DNA from: Gammaproteobacteria bacterium
GTDB taxonomy: Bacteria; Pseudomonadota; Gammaproteobacteria; Pseudomonadales; Ketobacteraceae
Length of the DNA stretch: 64,000 nucleotides
Assembly (NCBI GenBank): GCA_013178375.1
Contig: JABLXQ010000019.1
Coordinates: 1-64,000 of the forward strand
Direction of reading: 5' to 3'
How positions within the stretch are numbered: the stretch's first letter is position 1; the number at the start of each line of letters is the position of its first letter. Made by a program: the position numbers and the translations under genes. Shown piece after piece: positions 1-7,339 of this stretch. The notes under the pieces are model-generated. The model searched no databases, was not told where the DNA came from, and was given only the letters and a program-made list of their open reading frames with translations.

Positions 1-1
1 C

Positions 2-1291
2 TATTCCAACGAGCGCGACCTGTTCGGCACCCTGCGCGCCGAATACGACTTCAGCCACCGGATCACCGGCTGGATCGCCCTGAGCCTGCGACGCGGCGAA
101 GAGGAATCGAGTTTCACCTCGCCCCTGCAGGTCACCGATTCTGGCGGCACACTGGAGGCGGGCCGCTTCGACACCACCCACGAGGACAACGTCACCAACG
201 GCGACGCCGGCCTGCGCCTGCAGTTCGAAACCGGCACCATCGCCCACCGCCTCACCCTGTCCGCCAACGCCTTCGATAACGACGCCCGCAACGCCTATGC
301 GATTTTCGACGGCTTCACCAGCAACCTGTACCAACCTGTCGCTGTCCCACCGCCGTCCACTCTCATCTTCACCGGCGGCGATCAGGACGATCCCCGGGTG
401 ACAGTGCGAACCCGTATCAGCAGCGTTGCCATCGCGGACGAATCCACCTGGCTGGACGGCCGCCTGCTGCTGACCCTGGGCGTGCGCAAGCAATCCATCG
501 ACGACTTCAGCTATGACTATGACACGGGCGAACGCCTGACCCATTACTACGAAAGCGCGCTACCGCCGATGGCGGGCCTGGTGTACCGGATACGGGAAGA
601 CCTGTCGGCCTACCTGCATTACAGCGAAGCGATGCAGAAAGGCGACATCGCGCCGGCGACCAATGGCAATGGCCCGGTTGCCAACGCCGGCGAATCACTG
701 GAGCCCTATCACGCCAGGGAAACGGAACTGGGCCTGAAATACGTGGCAGGGACTCTGGGCTACACCGCCGGGCTGTTTGAAATCCGCAAGCCGGTGCCGG
801 GCTACGACCGCAACAATGCACTGGTGGAAAAGGACCGGCAGACCCACCGGGGCCTGGAACTGACCCTGTTCGGCGCAGCCTGGCCCGGCCTGAACATACT
901 GGGTGGCGCCAGCCGGCTGGATACGGATCTGAACGGCCAGGAAACCATCGGCGCGCCGCGCACCCAGGCCAACCTGAATCTGGAATGGTCCGTGCCAGGG
1001 CTGTCACCGCAACCGGATCAGGGCCTGATCCTCACCGGCCAGATTGTTTATACCGGCGCCCAGTTCGCCGACACCGGCAACCTGCAGAAAGTGCCGGACT
1101 GGACCCGGCTGGACCTGGGCGCCCGCCACACCACACCACTGGCCTACGACCAACGCCTGATCCTGCATGCCCGGCTGGAAAACGTGGCCGGCAAGGATTA
1201 CTGGGCCTCCAGCGGCGGCTATCCCGGTGAGGGCTACCTGACCCTGGGCGGGCCGCGCACGCTGCTGGTGTCAGCCACGCTGGAATTCTAG
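2..1291 (+). CDS. TonB-dependent outer-membrane receptor (3' part)
   Basis: The reading frame is open from base 2, so the 5' part (signal peptide, TonB box, plug) lies outside the window and 429 C-terminal residues are visible. They show alternating amphipathic strands rich in Tyr, Gly, Leu and Arg, as in a 22-strand barrel, and end in the outer-membrane signature Leu-Glu-Phe with a terminal Phe. Near the C-terminus a stretch reading RLENVAGKDYW followed by a Gly-rich turn is typical of TonB-dependent siderophore receptors. The role would be TonB-driven uptake of a metal chelate or other large ligand. The ligand cannot be told from this part. The molybdate operon downstream has its own promoter, so co-transcription is not implied. 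Confidence 0.85.
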   Translation, partial: YSNERDLFGTLRAEYDFSHRITGWIALSLRRGEEESSFTSPLQVTDSGGTLEAGRFDTTHEDNVTNGDAGLRLQFETGTIAHRLTLSANAFDNDARNAYAIFDGFTSNLYQPVAVPPPSTLIFTGGDQDDPRVTVRTRISSVAIADESTWLDGRLLLTLGVRKQSIDDFSYDYDTGERLTHYYESALPPMAGLVYRIREDLSAYLHYSEAMQKGDIAPATNGNGPVANAGESLEPYHARETELGLKYVAGTLGYTAGLFEIRKPVPGYDRNNALVEKDRQTHRGLELTLFGAAWPGLNILGGASRLDTDLNGQETIGAPRTQANLNLEWSVPGLSPQPDQGLILTGQIVYTGAQFADTGNLQKVPDWTRLDLGARHTTPLAYDQRLILHARLENVAGKDYWASSGGYPGEGYLTLGGPRTLLVSATLEF

Positions 1292-1323
1292 GGGTAGCCG
1301 CTCAACGAGTAACAAACAGCGCA

Positions 1324-1355
1324 TTGACAGCCTCAGCGATATATACAAAGATACA
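1324..1355 (+). promoter_or_regulatory. Candidate sigma-70 promoter of modABC
   Basis: A perfect -35 hexamer TTGACA lies at 1324-1329. Possible -10 elements 17-20 bp downstream (AAGATA at 1348, GATACA at 1350) are weak, and the ModE-like dyad overlaps the whole spacer and -10 region. A bound ModE would therefore block RNA polymerase. Confidence 0.5.
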
Positions 1356-1360
1356 TATCG
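1337..1360 (+). promoter_or_regulatory. ModE-type operator
   Basis: An inverted repeat CGATATATA-N6-TACATATCG spans 24 bp. Each 9-base half matches the known ModE core CGnTATATA with the usual 6-base gap; the right half has one mismatch. It sits between the -35 element and the modA start at 1426, the expected place for molybdate-dependent repression of modABC. A ModE homologue is encoded at 3572-3985. Confidence 0.75.
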
Positions 1361-1425
1361 AATGATACATGACGAGCGGATGGCGGCGACGGGCGCGGCC
1401 ATCGGTAGTACGGGGCGGTGCAAAC

Positions 1426-2208
1426 ATGACGGTACTCAACAGACGCAGGTGGACTCGCCTTCTTTCCGCCGGTTTCGCAACCTTCACCCTGCTGTTCGGC
1501 CTGCACGCCCATGCCGGCGAAATCAGACTGTTCGCAGCTGCGAGCCTCACCGATGCGCTGACGACACTGAGCACCCAATACCAGGCCAGCCATCCCGCCA
1601 TCACCATCAAAAAATCCTTCGCCGCCTCCTCGGTACTGGCCCGGCAAATCGAAAACGGTGCACCCGCGCAGATTTTCCTGTCGGCAGACAAGGACTGGGC
1701 CGATTACCTGGAACAGCGCGGCCTGCTGCTGCCCGCCAGCCGCCAGGATCTGCTGGGCAATCAGCTGGTGCTGATAGCACCGGCGGGCAGGGAAATCATC
1801 GTGACACCCGATGCTACATTCAATCTGGCCGGCGCTTTTTCCGGCCGCTTCTGCACCGGCGACGTCGCATCGGTGCCCGTCGGCAAATACACGAAACAGG
1901 CCTTCACCCACTTAGGCTGGTGGGACGCAATCGCGCCGCGTCTGGTGAACACCGAGGATGTGCGCACTGCACTGGCCTTCGTGGCACGCGGCGAATGCGC
2001 ACTGGGCGCGGTGTACAGGACAGATGCGATTCTCAGCGACAAAGTGACGGTGGTGGCCACATTGCCCGCCAACAGCCACGCGCCCATCGTCTACCCGGGT
2101 GGTTTGGTAAAAGGCGCCGACGCCGACACCGCAGCCTTCTGGGAATTTCTGCAAAGCGAAAACGCGCGGCCCGTGTTCGAACGCTTCGGCTTCAGCCTGG
2201 CACAGTAG
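1426..2208 (+). CDS. modA: Molybdate ABC transporter, periplasmic binding protein ModA
   Basis: This protein of 260 residues captures molybdate in the periplasm and hands it to ModBC. It begins with a signal peptide (MTVLNRRRW, a hydrophobic core, and AHA-G as the likely cleavage site near residue 31). The mature part starts with the ModA hallmarks: EIRLFAAASLTDAL, then KSFAASSVLARQIENGAPAQIFLSAD, whose Ser residues line the oxyanion pocket. The Tyr near VYRTDAIL is also conserved in the family. I chose the ATG at 1426 because the signal peptide begins there; the in-frame ATG at 1369 lies just past the operator and would add 19 residues without family character. It is the first gene of modABC, 15 bp before modB. 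Confidence 0.93.
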   Translation: MTVLNRRRWTRLLSAGFATFTLLFGLHAHAGEIRLFAAASLTDALTTLSTQYQASHPAITIKKSFAASSVLARQIENGAPAQIFLSADKDWADYLEQRGLLLPASRQDLLGNQLVLIAPAGREIIVTPDATFNLAGAFSGRFCTGDVASVPVGKYTKQAFTHLGWWDAIAPRLVNTEDVRTALAFVARGECALGAVYRTDAILSDKVTVVATLPANSHAPIVYPGGLVKGADADTAAFWEFLQSENARPVFERFGFSLAQ

Positions 2209-2223
2209 AAGGAGCCTCCCCGC

Positions 2224-2919
2224 ATGTTGACCGATATGGAATGGCAAGCTCTGGCGCTGTCGGCAAAGGTAGGCGCCTGGGCCACGCTGGTCAGCCTGCT
2301 GCCCGGACTCTGGTGCGGCTGGCTGCTGGCGCGCAAGCAGTTTGTCGGCAAGCCGGTGCTGGAAGCCATTCTGTTTCTGCCGATGGTGTTGCCGCCCACA
2401 GTGCCCGGCTATTTACTGCTGGTGCTGTTTGGATCGCAGGGTGTACTGGGGCGCTGGCTGCTGGAAAATTTCAATATCCAGCTGGCGTTCAACTGGAAAG
2501 GCGCGGTGCTGGCATCGGCCACCATCGCTTTTCCACTAATGGTGCAGGCCGCCCGCATCGCGGTGCAGATGATCGACACGCGCATCGAAAGCGCCGCGCG
2601 CACGCTGGGATCGAGCCCGGCGAAAGTCTGGCTCACCGTGACACTGCCGCTGGCACTGCCCGGTATTCTGGTGGGCGCCATCATGGTGTTCAGCCGTTCG
2701 CTGGGTGAATTTGGCGCCACCATCACCTTTGCCGGCAATATCATGGGCGAAACCCAGACCCTGCCGCTGGCGATCTATTCCGCCACACATCAGGTGGATG
2801 GCAACAACATGGCCATGCGCCTGATCACCATTTGCCTGGGCTTTGCGTTTTTCTCGCTGCTGCTCAGCAATCTGTTGCAACGGCGCGCGGAACGCTGGCT
2901 GGGGGTGCGCCATGCTTGA
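2224..2919 (+). CDS. modB: Molybdate ABC transporter permease ModB
   Basis: This 231-residue inner-membrane permease has about five transmembrane helices. The cytoplasmic EAA-type loop that docks on ModC is visible as LGSSPAKVWLTVTLPLALPGI, and SLGEFGATI follows, a ModB signature. A good Shine-Dalgarno, AAGGAG at 2210-2215, precedes the ATG. The stop codon overlaps the start of modC by 8 bp, which indicates translational coupling. Length is normal for the family. Confidence 0.95.
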   Translation: MLTDMEWQALALSAKVGAWATLVSLLPGLWCGWLLARKQFVGKPVLEAILFLPMVLPPTVPGYLLLVLFGSQGVLGRWLLENFNIQLAFNWKGAVLASATIAFPLMVQAARIAVQMIDTRIESAARTLGSSPAKVWLTVTLPLALPGILVGAIMVFSRSLGEFGATITFAGNIMGETQTLPLAIYSATHQVDGNNMAMRLITICLGFAFFSLLLSNLLQRRAERWLGVRHA

Positions 2920-3607
2920 ACTGGATTTTGTCGTGCAGCGCGGCGATTTTCATCTGCAGGTGCAACACAACCTGCTGCATCCGGTGACCGGCATTCTGGG
3001 CCCGTCCGGGGGCGGCAAGAGCACACTGCTGGGCGCCGTGGCCGGGCTGGTGAAACCGCAACAGGGCACCATCAAACTGGATGGACGGGTGCTGTTCGAC
3101 AGCCGCAGCCGCATCCACATTCCCGCCCACCAGCGCCGGATCGGCCTGGTATTTCAGGACGGCCAGCTGCTGCCCCATCTGTCGGTGCGCCACAACCTGC
3201 TGTACGGCTATCACAACATTCCACTGGCGGAGCGGCGCTTCACCCTGGAATCCGTGGTTGATCTGCTGGAAATCGGCCCGCTGCTGGAACGCAAGCCGCG
3301 CTCCCTGTCGGGCGGAGAACAACAACGGGTGGCGCTGGGCCGTGCCATTCTGTATGCGCCCCGGTTACTATTGCTGGATGAACCCCTGTCAGCGCTGGAC
3401 GAACGCCTGAAGCACCAGATTCTGGCCTTCCTGCTGCGCATCAAGGACGAATTTGCCATTCCGATGCTGTATGTCACCCATGCGGTGAGCGAAGTGCAAT
3501 TTCTGGCGGACTGCTGTTACACGATGGAAAGCGGCCGGCTGGTGCTGTTGCAGGATGCCGATCCGGTAATGTCATCCGGGTGGCGGCAACGGCTCGTCAC
3601 GCAATAG
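2912..3607 (+). CDS. modC: Molybdate ABC transporter ATPase ModC, lacking the C-terminal MOP/TOBE domain
   Basis: This 231-residue ATPase energises ModB. Visible motifs are Walker A GPSGGGKST (residues 30-38), the Q-loop VFQDGQLLPHL, the signature LSGGEQQRVALGRA (about 132-145), Walker B LLLLDEP (about 152-158) and the switch His in YVTHAVSE. The protein ends soon after the nucleotide-binding domain, whereas typical ModC (about 350 residues) carries a molybdate-binding TOBE/MOP domain. The start is the ATG that overlaps the end of modB. The last 36 bp overlap the convergent modE gene. Confidence 0.94.
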   Translation: MLELDFVVQRGDFHLQVQHNLLHPVTGILGPSGGGKSTLLGAVAGLVKPQQGTIKLDGRVLFDSRSRIHIPAHQRRIGLVFQDGQLLPHLSVRHNLLYGYHNIPLAERRFTLESVVDLLEIGPLLERKPRSLSGGEQQRVALGRAILYAPRLLLLDEPLSALDERLKHQILAFLLRIKDEFAIPMLYVTHAVSEVQFLADCCYTMESGRLVLLQDADPVMSSGWRQRLVTQ

Positions 3608-3985
3608 CATTGCCAGTTTCAGAAAATGCGGTTCCGCCACGGCACGCGCTTCGTCCTGCATTTGCCGGTAAATTCCCAACACCTGCTCACCCAGCAGCGT
3701 CAGCCGCGCACCACCACCCTGGCTACCGCCTTTTGCAGTATCCACCAACGGTTCGACAAAGCAGCGGTTCATCGCATCCACCAGCAGCCAGGCGCGACGA
3801 TAACTCATGTCCATGGCGCGGCCCGCCGCCGAGATCGATCCGGTCGTTTGAATGGCCTGCAACAATTCCACCTTGCCGGGGCCCAGTGCAATTTCCTCCG
3901 CCAGCAGTACACGCAACTGAAGGCGAAGGCGCGCGGTGTCCGGTGCGGATTTTTTTTTGGTTTTGGTGGTGACGGATCGAGGCAT
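3572..3985 (-). CDS. modE: ModE-family winged-helix regulator, DNA-binding domain only
   Basis: This 137-residue protein is homologous to the N-terminal winged-helix domain of ModE. The stretch TTGSISAAGRAMDMSYRRAW, followed by LLVDAMN, is the family's helix-turn-helix, and GGGARLTLLGEQVL is the wing and following helix. A Lys-rich N-terminus (KTKKK) precedes it. The two C-terminal MOP domains that bind molybdate in E. coli ModE are missing. The start is the ATG at 3985; an upstream extension to 4081 has no family character. It is transcribed convergently to modABC, overlaps modC by 36 bp, and is the likely ligand of the operator at 1337-1360. How it would sense molybdate is not visible. Confidence 0.88.
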   Translation of the reverse strand: MPRSVTTKTKKKSAPDTARLRLQLRVLLAEEIALGPGKVELLQAIQTTGSISAAGRAMDMSYRRAWLLVDAMNRCFVEPLVDTAKGGSQGGGARLTLLGEQVLGIYRQMQDEARAVAEPHFLKLAMLLRDEPLPPPG

Positions 3986-4104
3986 GAAATCACCAGCGGC
4001 AGTTTTTTTTACTATAACCGCTTTGCCCCACTGCTGCCACGCGCGTGCCAGGACACGTGGCACGGCAACCAGCAGAGCCATATGCTATTGCGCAGAAATC
4101 TCTC

Positions 4105-5259
4105 TCACTTGGATCCGGCCGGAGTCAGGCGCAACAACTGACCGTCGTCTTCATCGGTCAGCAAATAAATGGCGCCATCAGGCCCCTGCCGCACATCGCG
4201 CACACGCGAACCGATCTTGATCCGTTCTTCATGGGTGACCTTGTCGCCATTCAGTTCCAGCCGTACCAGCTGACCAAATTTCAGCGAACCGACCAGCAGG
4301 TTGTTGCGCCAGGCGGGAAACAGATCAGCAGTGTAGAAGGCCATGCCACTCGGCGCGATGGACGGCACCCAGTAATGCAACGGCTGCTCCAGGCCGCTCT
4401 TGGTGGTATCGCCAATTCTGCCGCCACCGTATTGTTCACCGTAAGTGATGACAGGCCAGCCATAATTTTTCCCCGGCCGGATAATGTTGATTTCATCGCC
4501 GCCCTGGGGGCCGTGTTCATGGGTCCACAGCTGTCCGGTTTGTGGATGCAGCGCGGCACCCTGCACGTTGCGGTGACCGTAAGACCAGATGGCGCCCAAC
4601 GCCGCCGGATCTTTGACAAAGGGATTGTCCACCGGGATGCCGCCGTCCGGATGAATGCGTACCACTTTGCCGTGATGGGTATTGAGTGTCTGCGCATCCT
4701 GGGAGCGCCGGCCACGCTCACCAAGGGTGATGAACAGATTGCCATCGGGCGTGAACACCAGACGGCCGCCAAAATGTTGCGCACTTTGGAATTTGGGTTG
4801 TTGCCGGAAGATCACTGTCAGATCCGCGAGGGACTTTTCCTGCAGAGTGGCCCGCGCCACGGTGGTGCTGTTGCCCCCATCGCCCGGTTCGCTATAACTG
4901 AAATAGATCCACCGATTGGTGCCAAAGGCAGGGTCAAGAATCACATCGAACAGACCGCCCTGCCCGCCGACCTCAATGTCCGGCATCCCGGACAACGGCC
5001 CGCTTTTCCTGCCATCGGATGTGACATACCGAATGGTGCCGGTGCGTTCCGTTACCAGCATGCGGCCATCGGGCAGGAAGGCCATCCCCCAGGGATGCTT
5101 TAGTCCGCTCACGACAGGGGTAGCAGCGATTCGGCCTTTTTCGCTATCGAGCGTATCGGAGTAAGCGTCGCTGGCCTGCAACAGGCTGGCTTGAGCCATC
5201 AAAACAACACCAGCAGTCAACCGGGTGATTAAAGCGACCAGCAAACATCTCTCGCGCAT
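4105..5259 (-). CDS. PQQ-dependent soluble aldose/sorbosone-type dehydrogenase
   Basis: This 384-residue secreted protein belongs to the GDH-B / YliI (Asd) family of six-bladed beta-propeller quinoproteins, which oxidise aldoses in the periplasm with PQQ. The N-terminus is a signal peptide ending near LLQASDA. Family motifs include LKHPWGMAFLPDGRMLVTER, the stretch VGGQGGLFDVILDPAF with YFSYSE, FITLGERG, WSYGHRNVQGAALHP, and HEHGPQGGDEIN followed by KNYGWP. No PQQ biosynthesis gene is in the window. It is the last of a run of minus-strand genes; the intervals look too varied to claim a single operon. Confidence 0.85.
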   Translation of the reverse strand: MRERCLLVALITRLTAGVVLMAQASLLQASDAYSDTLDSEKGRIAATPVVSGLKHPWGMAFLPDGRMLVTERTGTIRYVTSDGRKSGPLSGMPDIEVGGQGGLFDVILDPAFGTNRWIYFSYSEPGDGGNSTTVARATLQEKSLADLTVIFRQQPKFQSAQHFGGRLVFTPDGNLFITLGERGRRSQDAQTLNTHHGKVVRIHPDGGIPVDNPFVKDPAALGAIWSYGHRNVQGAALHPQTGQLWTHEHGPQGGDEINIIRPGKNYGWPVITYGEQYGGGRIGDTTKSGLEQPLHYWVPSIAPSGMAFYTADLFPAWRNNLLVGSLKFGQLVRLELNGDKVTHEERIKIGSRVRDVRQGPDGAIYLLTDEDDGQLLRLTPAGSK

Positions 5260-5308
5260 GGTGGATTCCTTAATCGTGGAAAACTATGAGTTGATAACCT
5301 GCGAGAGA

Positions 5309-5635
5309 TCATCGGCCAGAATATTGCCGCTGCCGCAACCAAAGATAAAACGCAAACGCGGTGGCCACGCCAGGCACCATACCCAGCAGAATCGCAATCC
5401 AGCCGTGGCGAATACCTTTCTCGCGCGCTTCATGCAGAATCCAGGCGGTGAGCACCAGCCAGCAGAAAACCGCGTCCAGGGAATAGCCTGTTGAATAGGG
5501 GTTCACAAAACCCGCCGCCGCCGCCGCCAGCAAATCAGGATTTTCAAGAAACGGCGGCACGCAGATCAGGGCGAACGCCAGCGCGAATCCCCCACCGAAC
5601 AACGCCAGCAAAAAATGGAACAGTGTACGATTCAT
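5309..5635 (-). CDS. DUF2834 family small membrane protein
   Basis: This 108-residue protein has three predicted membrane helices. The pattern VNPYSTGYSLDAVFCWLVL, then EAREKGIRHGWI, then a final helix ending FYLWLRQRQ, fits DUF2834. No function is established for that family. I chose the ATG at 5635, which has an AAGGAGG-like element just upstream on the coding strand; the longer frame to 5827 has no family character. Confidence 0.7.
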   Translation of the reverse strand: MNRTLFHFLLALFGGGFALAFALICVPPFLENPDLLAAAAAGFVNPYSTGYSLDAVFCWLVLTAWILHEAREKGIRHGWIAILLGMVPGVATAFAFYLWLRQRQYSGR

Positions 5636-5660
5636 GCGTGCCTCCTTTTTTGGGGACTGA

Positions 5661-6371
5661 TTATGGGCTGGCGGACAGCCACAGTTCGAAATGCCGGGGC
5701 CTGATGCCGGTGGAATTTTCATAGCCCGCCACATAGCGGGCGGTGACGCCCGGCCATAGCGCACTGATGGTGGACGCGATGCCTTCCGCCTCGGCCTGTT
5801 CCACCCGCCGGAAATAACGCAGCTCACTGTTGGCGGGGCCGCTCTTCACCAGATCCACACCGGGCACGATCACCGCTGAAGTACGCAATGCGTCCGCCAC
5901 TGCCTCGGCCTTGCTGCGCTGCTCCTCGCGCACGATATGCACGTACACCCGGGGCGACACCGGCGCCATCGACGACTGCGGGCTCAATGCCTGATCCAGC
6001 TGGGCCACCCGCCCCATCAACCATTCGCGGGCCTGGGTGTCTTCCGTCTTGCTGGCGGCCAGTTCCAGTTCCTGCTTCTGTGCCAGGGTTTCCCTGAATT
6101 CATCGTCGATCACCCTGGCATATTCCTGCCAGCGCTCACGCAACGCCTCCGAACGGGTCACTGTGGAAAAATACTGCGCCAGCCGGCGTCGCACACCGAC
6201 GTCCTCCTGCAACGCCTGCTCCAGGAATTTGGCACTGGCCTCCTGTTCCTTGATTTCGATTTCCCGCGTCTGGATCTGCCAGCTGATCACGGTGGACACA
6301 ATTCCCAGCACCACGGTGCCCAGGAAAAATTGCCAGAATGTCATCCATACCTTGAAGCGTTCGTCTGTCAT
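5661..6371 (-). CDS. Membrane-anchored coiled-coil protein of unknown function
   Basis: Not recognised. The 236 residues start with a short cytoplasmic segment and one transmembrane helix (about residues 11-32, FWQFFLGTVVLGIVSTVISW). A charged stretch with heptad character follows (about 33-140, rich in Glu, Gln, Arg and Ala). A small globular domain comes last (about 150-236), with VYVHIVREEQRSKAEAVADAL and ELRYFRRVEQAEAEGIA. That last domain resembles small alpha/beta modules that bind peptides or peptidoglycan, such as SPOR or LytR_C types, but the match is only by general pattern. Confidence 0.6.
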   Translation of the reverse strand: MTDERFKVWMTFWQFFLGTVVLGIVSTVISWQIQTREIEIKEQEASAKFLEQALQEDVGVRRRLAQYFSTVTRSEALRERWQEYARVIDDEFRETLAQKQELELAASKTEDTQAREWLMGRVAQLDQALSPQSSMAPVSPRVYVHIVREEQRSKAEAVADALRTSAVIVPGVDLVKSGPANSELRYFRRVEQAEAEGIASTISALWPGVTARYVAGYENSTGIRPRHFELWLSASP

Positions 6372-6508
6372 GGCAACCCCGGCGGCCAGGAAAGGGAGAA
6401 GGAAACTACGCCGGATTCTAGCTCTATTTGCAAACGCAAAGACAGTGCCGGCGCTGCCGTTATTACACAGCAGGCCGGCACAGAGGGAAGGTCAAACGGT
6501 GGTTCAGC

Positions 6509-7306
6509 TCAATTCACGGGGGTTTCTACATCGAAGGTCACATTGATGGGCGTAATGCCATTACGCAACACACCCTGCAGTTCACCCTTGATCCGGACCT
6601 GACCACGGGATGTGATGGTCAGGGTACCGCTGGAGATTTCATTGAACCCGGTCAGGGTCGTCTTGATCCAGTGGGTGCCCGAGAAAATCACCATGGCCCG
6701 TTCGTTGCCAAAAGGTTCGATGTTGAAAGTCCCTTTTTCAAAGCCATCTTTCATGTTGATGGTGATCAGCAGCGGAGCCCCCATCACCTGGGTGCCCAGT
6801 ACCATCACTTCACCTTCATCGGTCTCCGAGAACTGCACACAGACCAGATTGGTTGCAGTGACATCCGGCAGCAACGGCGATTTCAGAGTGAAACTGCCCA
6901 TGTTGAACTGCGCGTTGACATCCATTTTCTGGAAAGTGCGCACCTGATTGTTGTAGGTCCAGCGCAGGCTGTCGTTGTTCAACACCTGCAATGGCGCCAG
7001 ATCGTAATTGAAGCCTGAGTAATTGCTGCCGCTCAGCACCAGGTTGTCCACTTCGAACGCACGACTGCAATCAGTGAGCGTCACATTGTTGCCGGTACCC
7101 TGGATCAGTACGGTGGAATAGAAGGTTTCACCCTGAAAATTCTCCATCATCCGCCACAGGCCCTGCTTATTGGTGCTGCCGGTTGCAACGCGGGGTTCAT
7201 CTTTCGGCGCGGTTGCGCCACCGCAACCTGACAACAGCAGCGAAGCCGAGATCATCAGCACGGACGCCCACGCGCGGTTAACATTCGGTTGTGCAAACAT
7301 AGTCAT
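6509..7306 (-). CDS. Putative lipoprotein of unknown function
   Basis: This 265-residue protein has a signal peptide with a lipobox LLLSGC (Cys about residue 28), so it is probably lipid-anchored and exported. The mature part is rich in Thr, Asn, Gly and Val with alternating hydrophobic residues, suggesting a beta-rich fold. One Cys pair (in TDCSRAF and NLVCVQF) could form a disulfide. It lies 33 bp downstream of the divergently reading end of the GMC oxidoreductase, in the same direction, and may be co-transcribed with it. Confidence 0.65.
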   Translation of the reverse strand: MTMFAQPNVNRAWASVLMISASLLLSGCGGATAPKDEPRVATGSTNKQGLWRMMENFQGETFYSTVLIQGTGNNVTLTDCSRAFEVDNLVLSGSNYSGFNYDLAPLQVLNNDSLRWTYNNQVRTFQKMDVNAQFNMGSFTLKSPLLPDVTATNLVCVQFSETDEGEVMVLGTQVMGAPLLITINMKDGFEKGTFNIEPFGNERAMVIFSGTHWIKTTLTGFNEISSGTLTITSRGQVRIKGELQGVLRNGITPINVTFDVETPVN

Positions 7307-7339
7307 TAAACCTTGTTTTTTGTTGTTGTAGGGCTGCCA

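Noticed and set aside
1292-1425. Receptor gene and modABC as one operon, with the receptor as a molybdate-chelate importer
   Set aside because: A separate promoter and operator lie between them. The receptor's ligand cannot be read from its visible part.
4045-5103. 352-codon open frame on the plus strand
   Set aside because: It is antisense to the PQQ-type dehydrogenase, whose protein motifs are clear.
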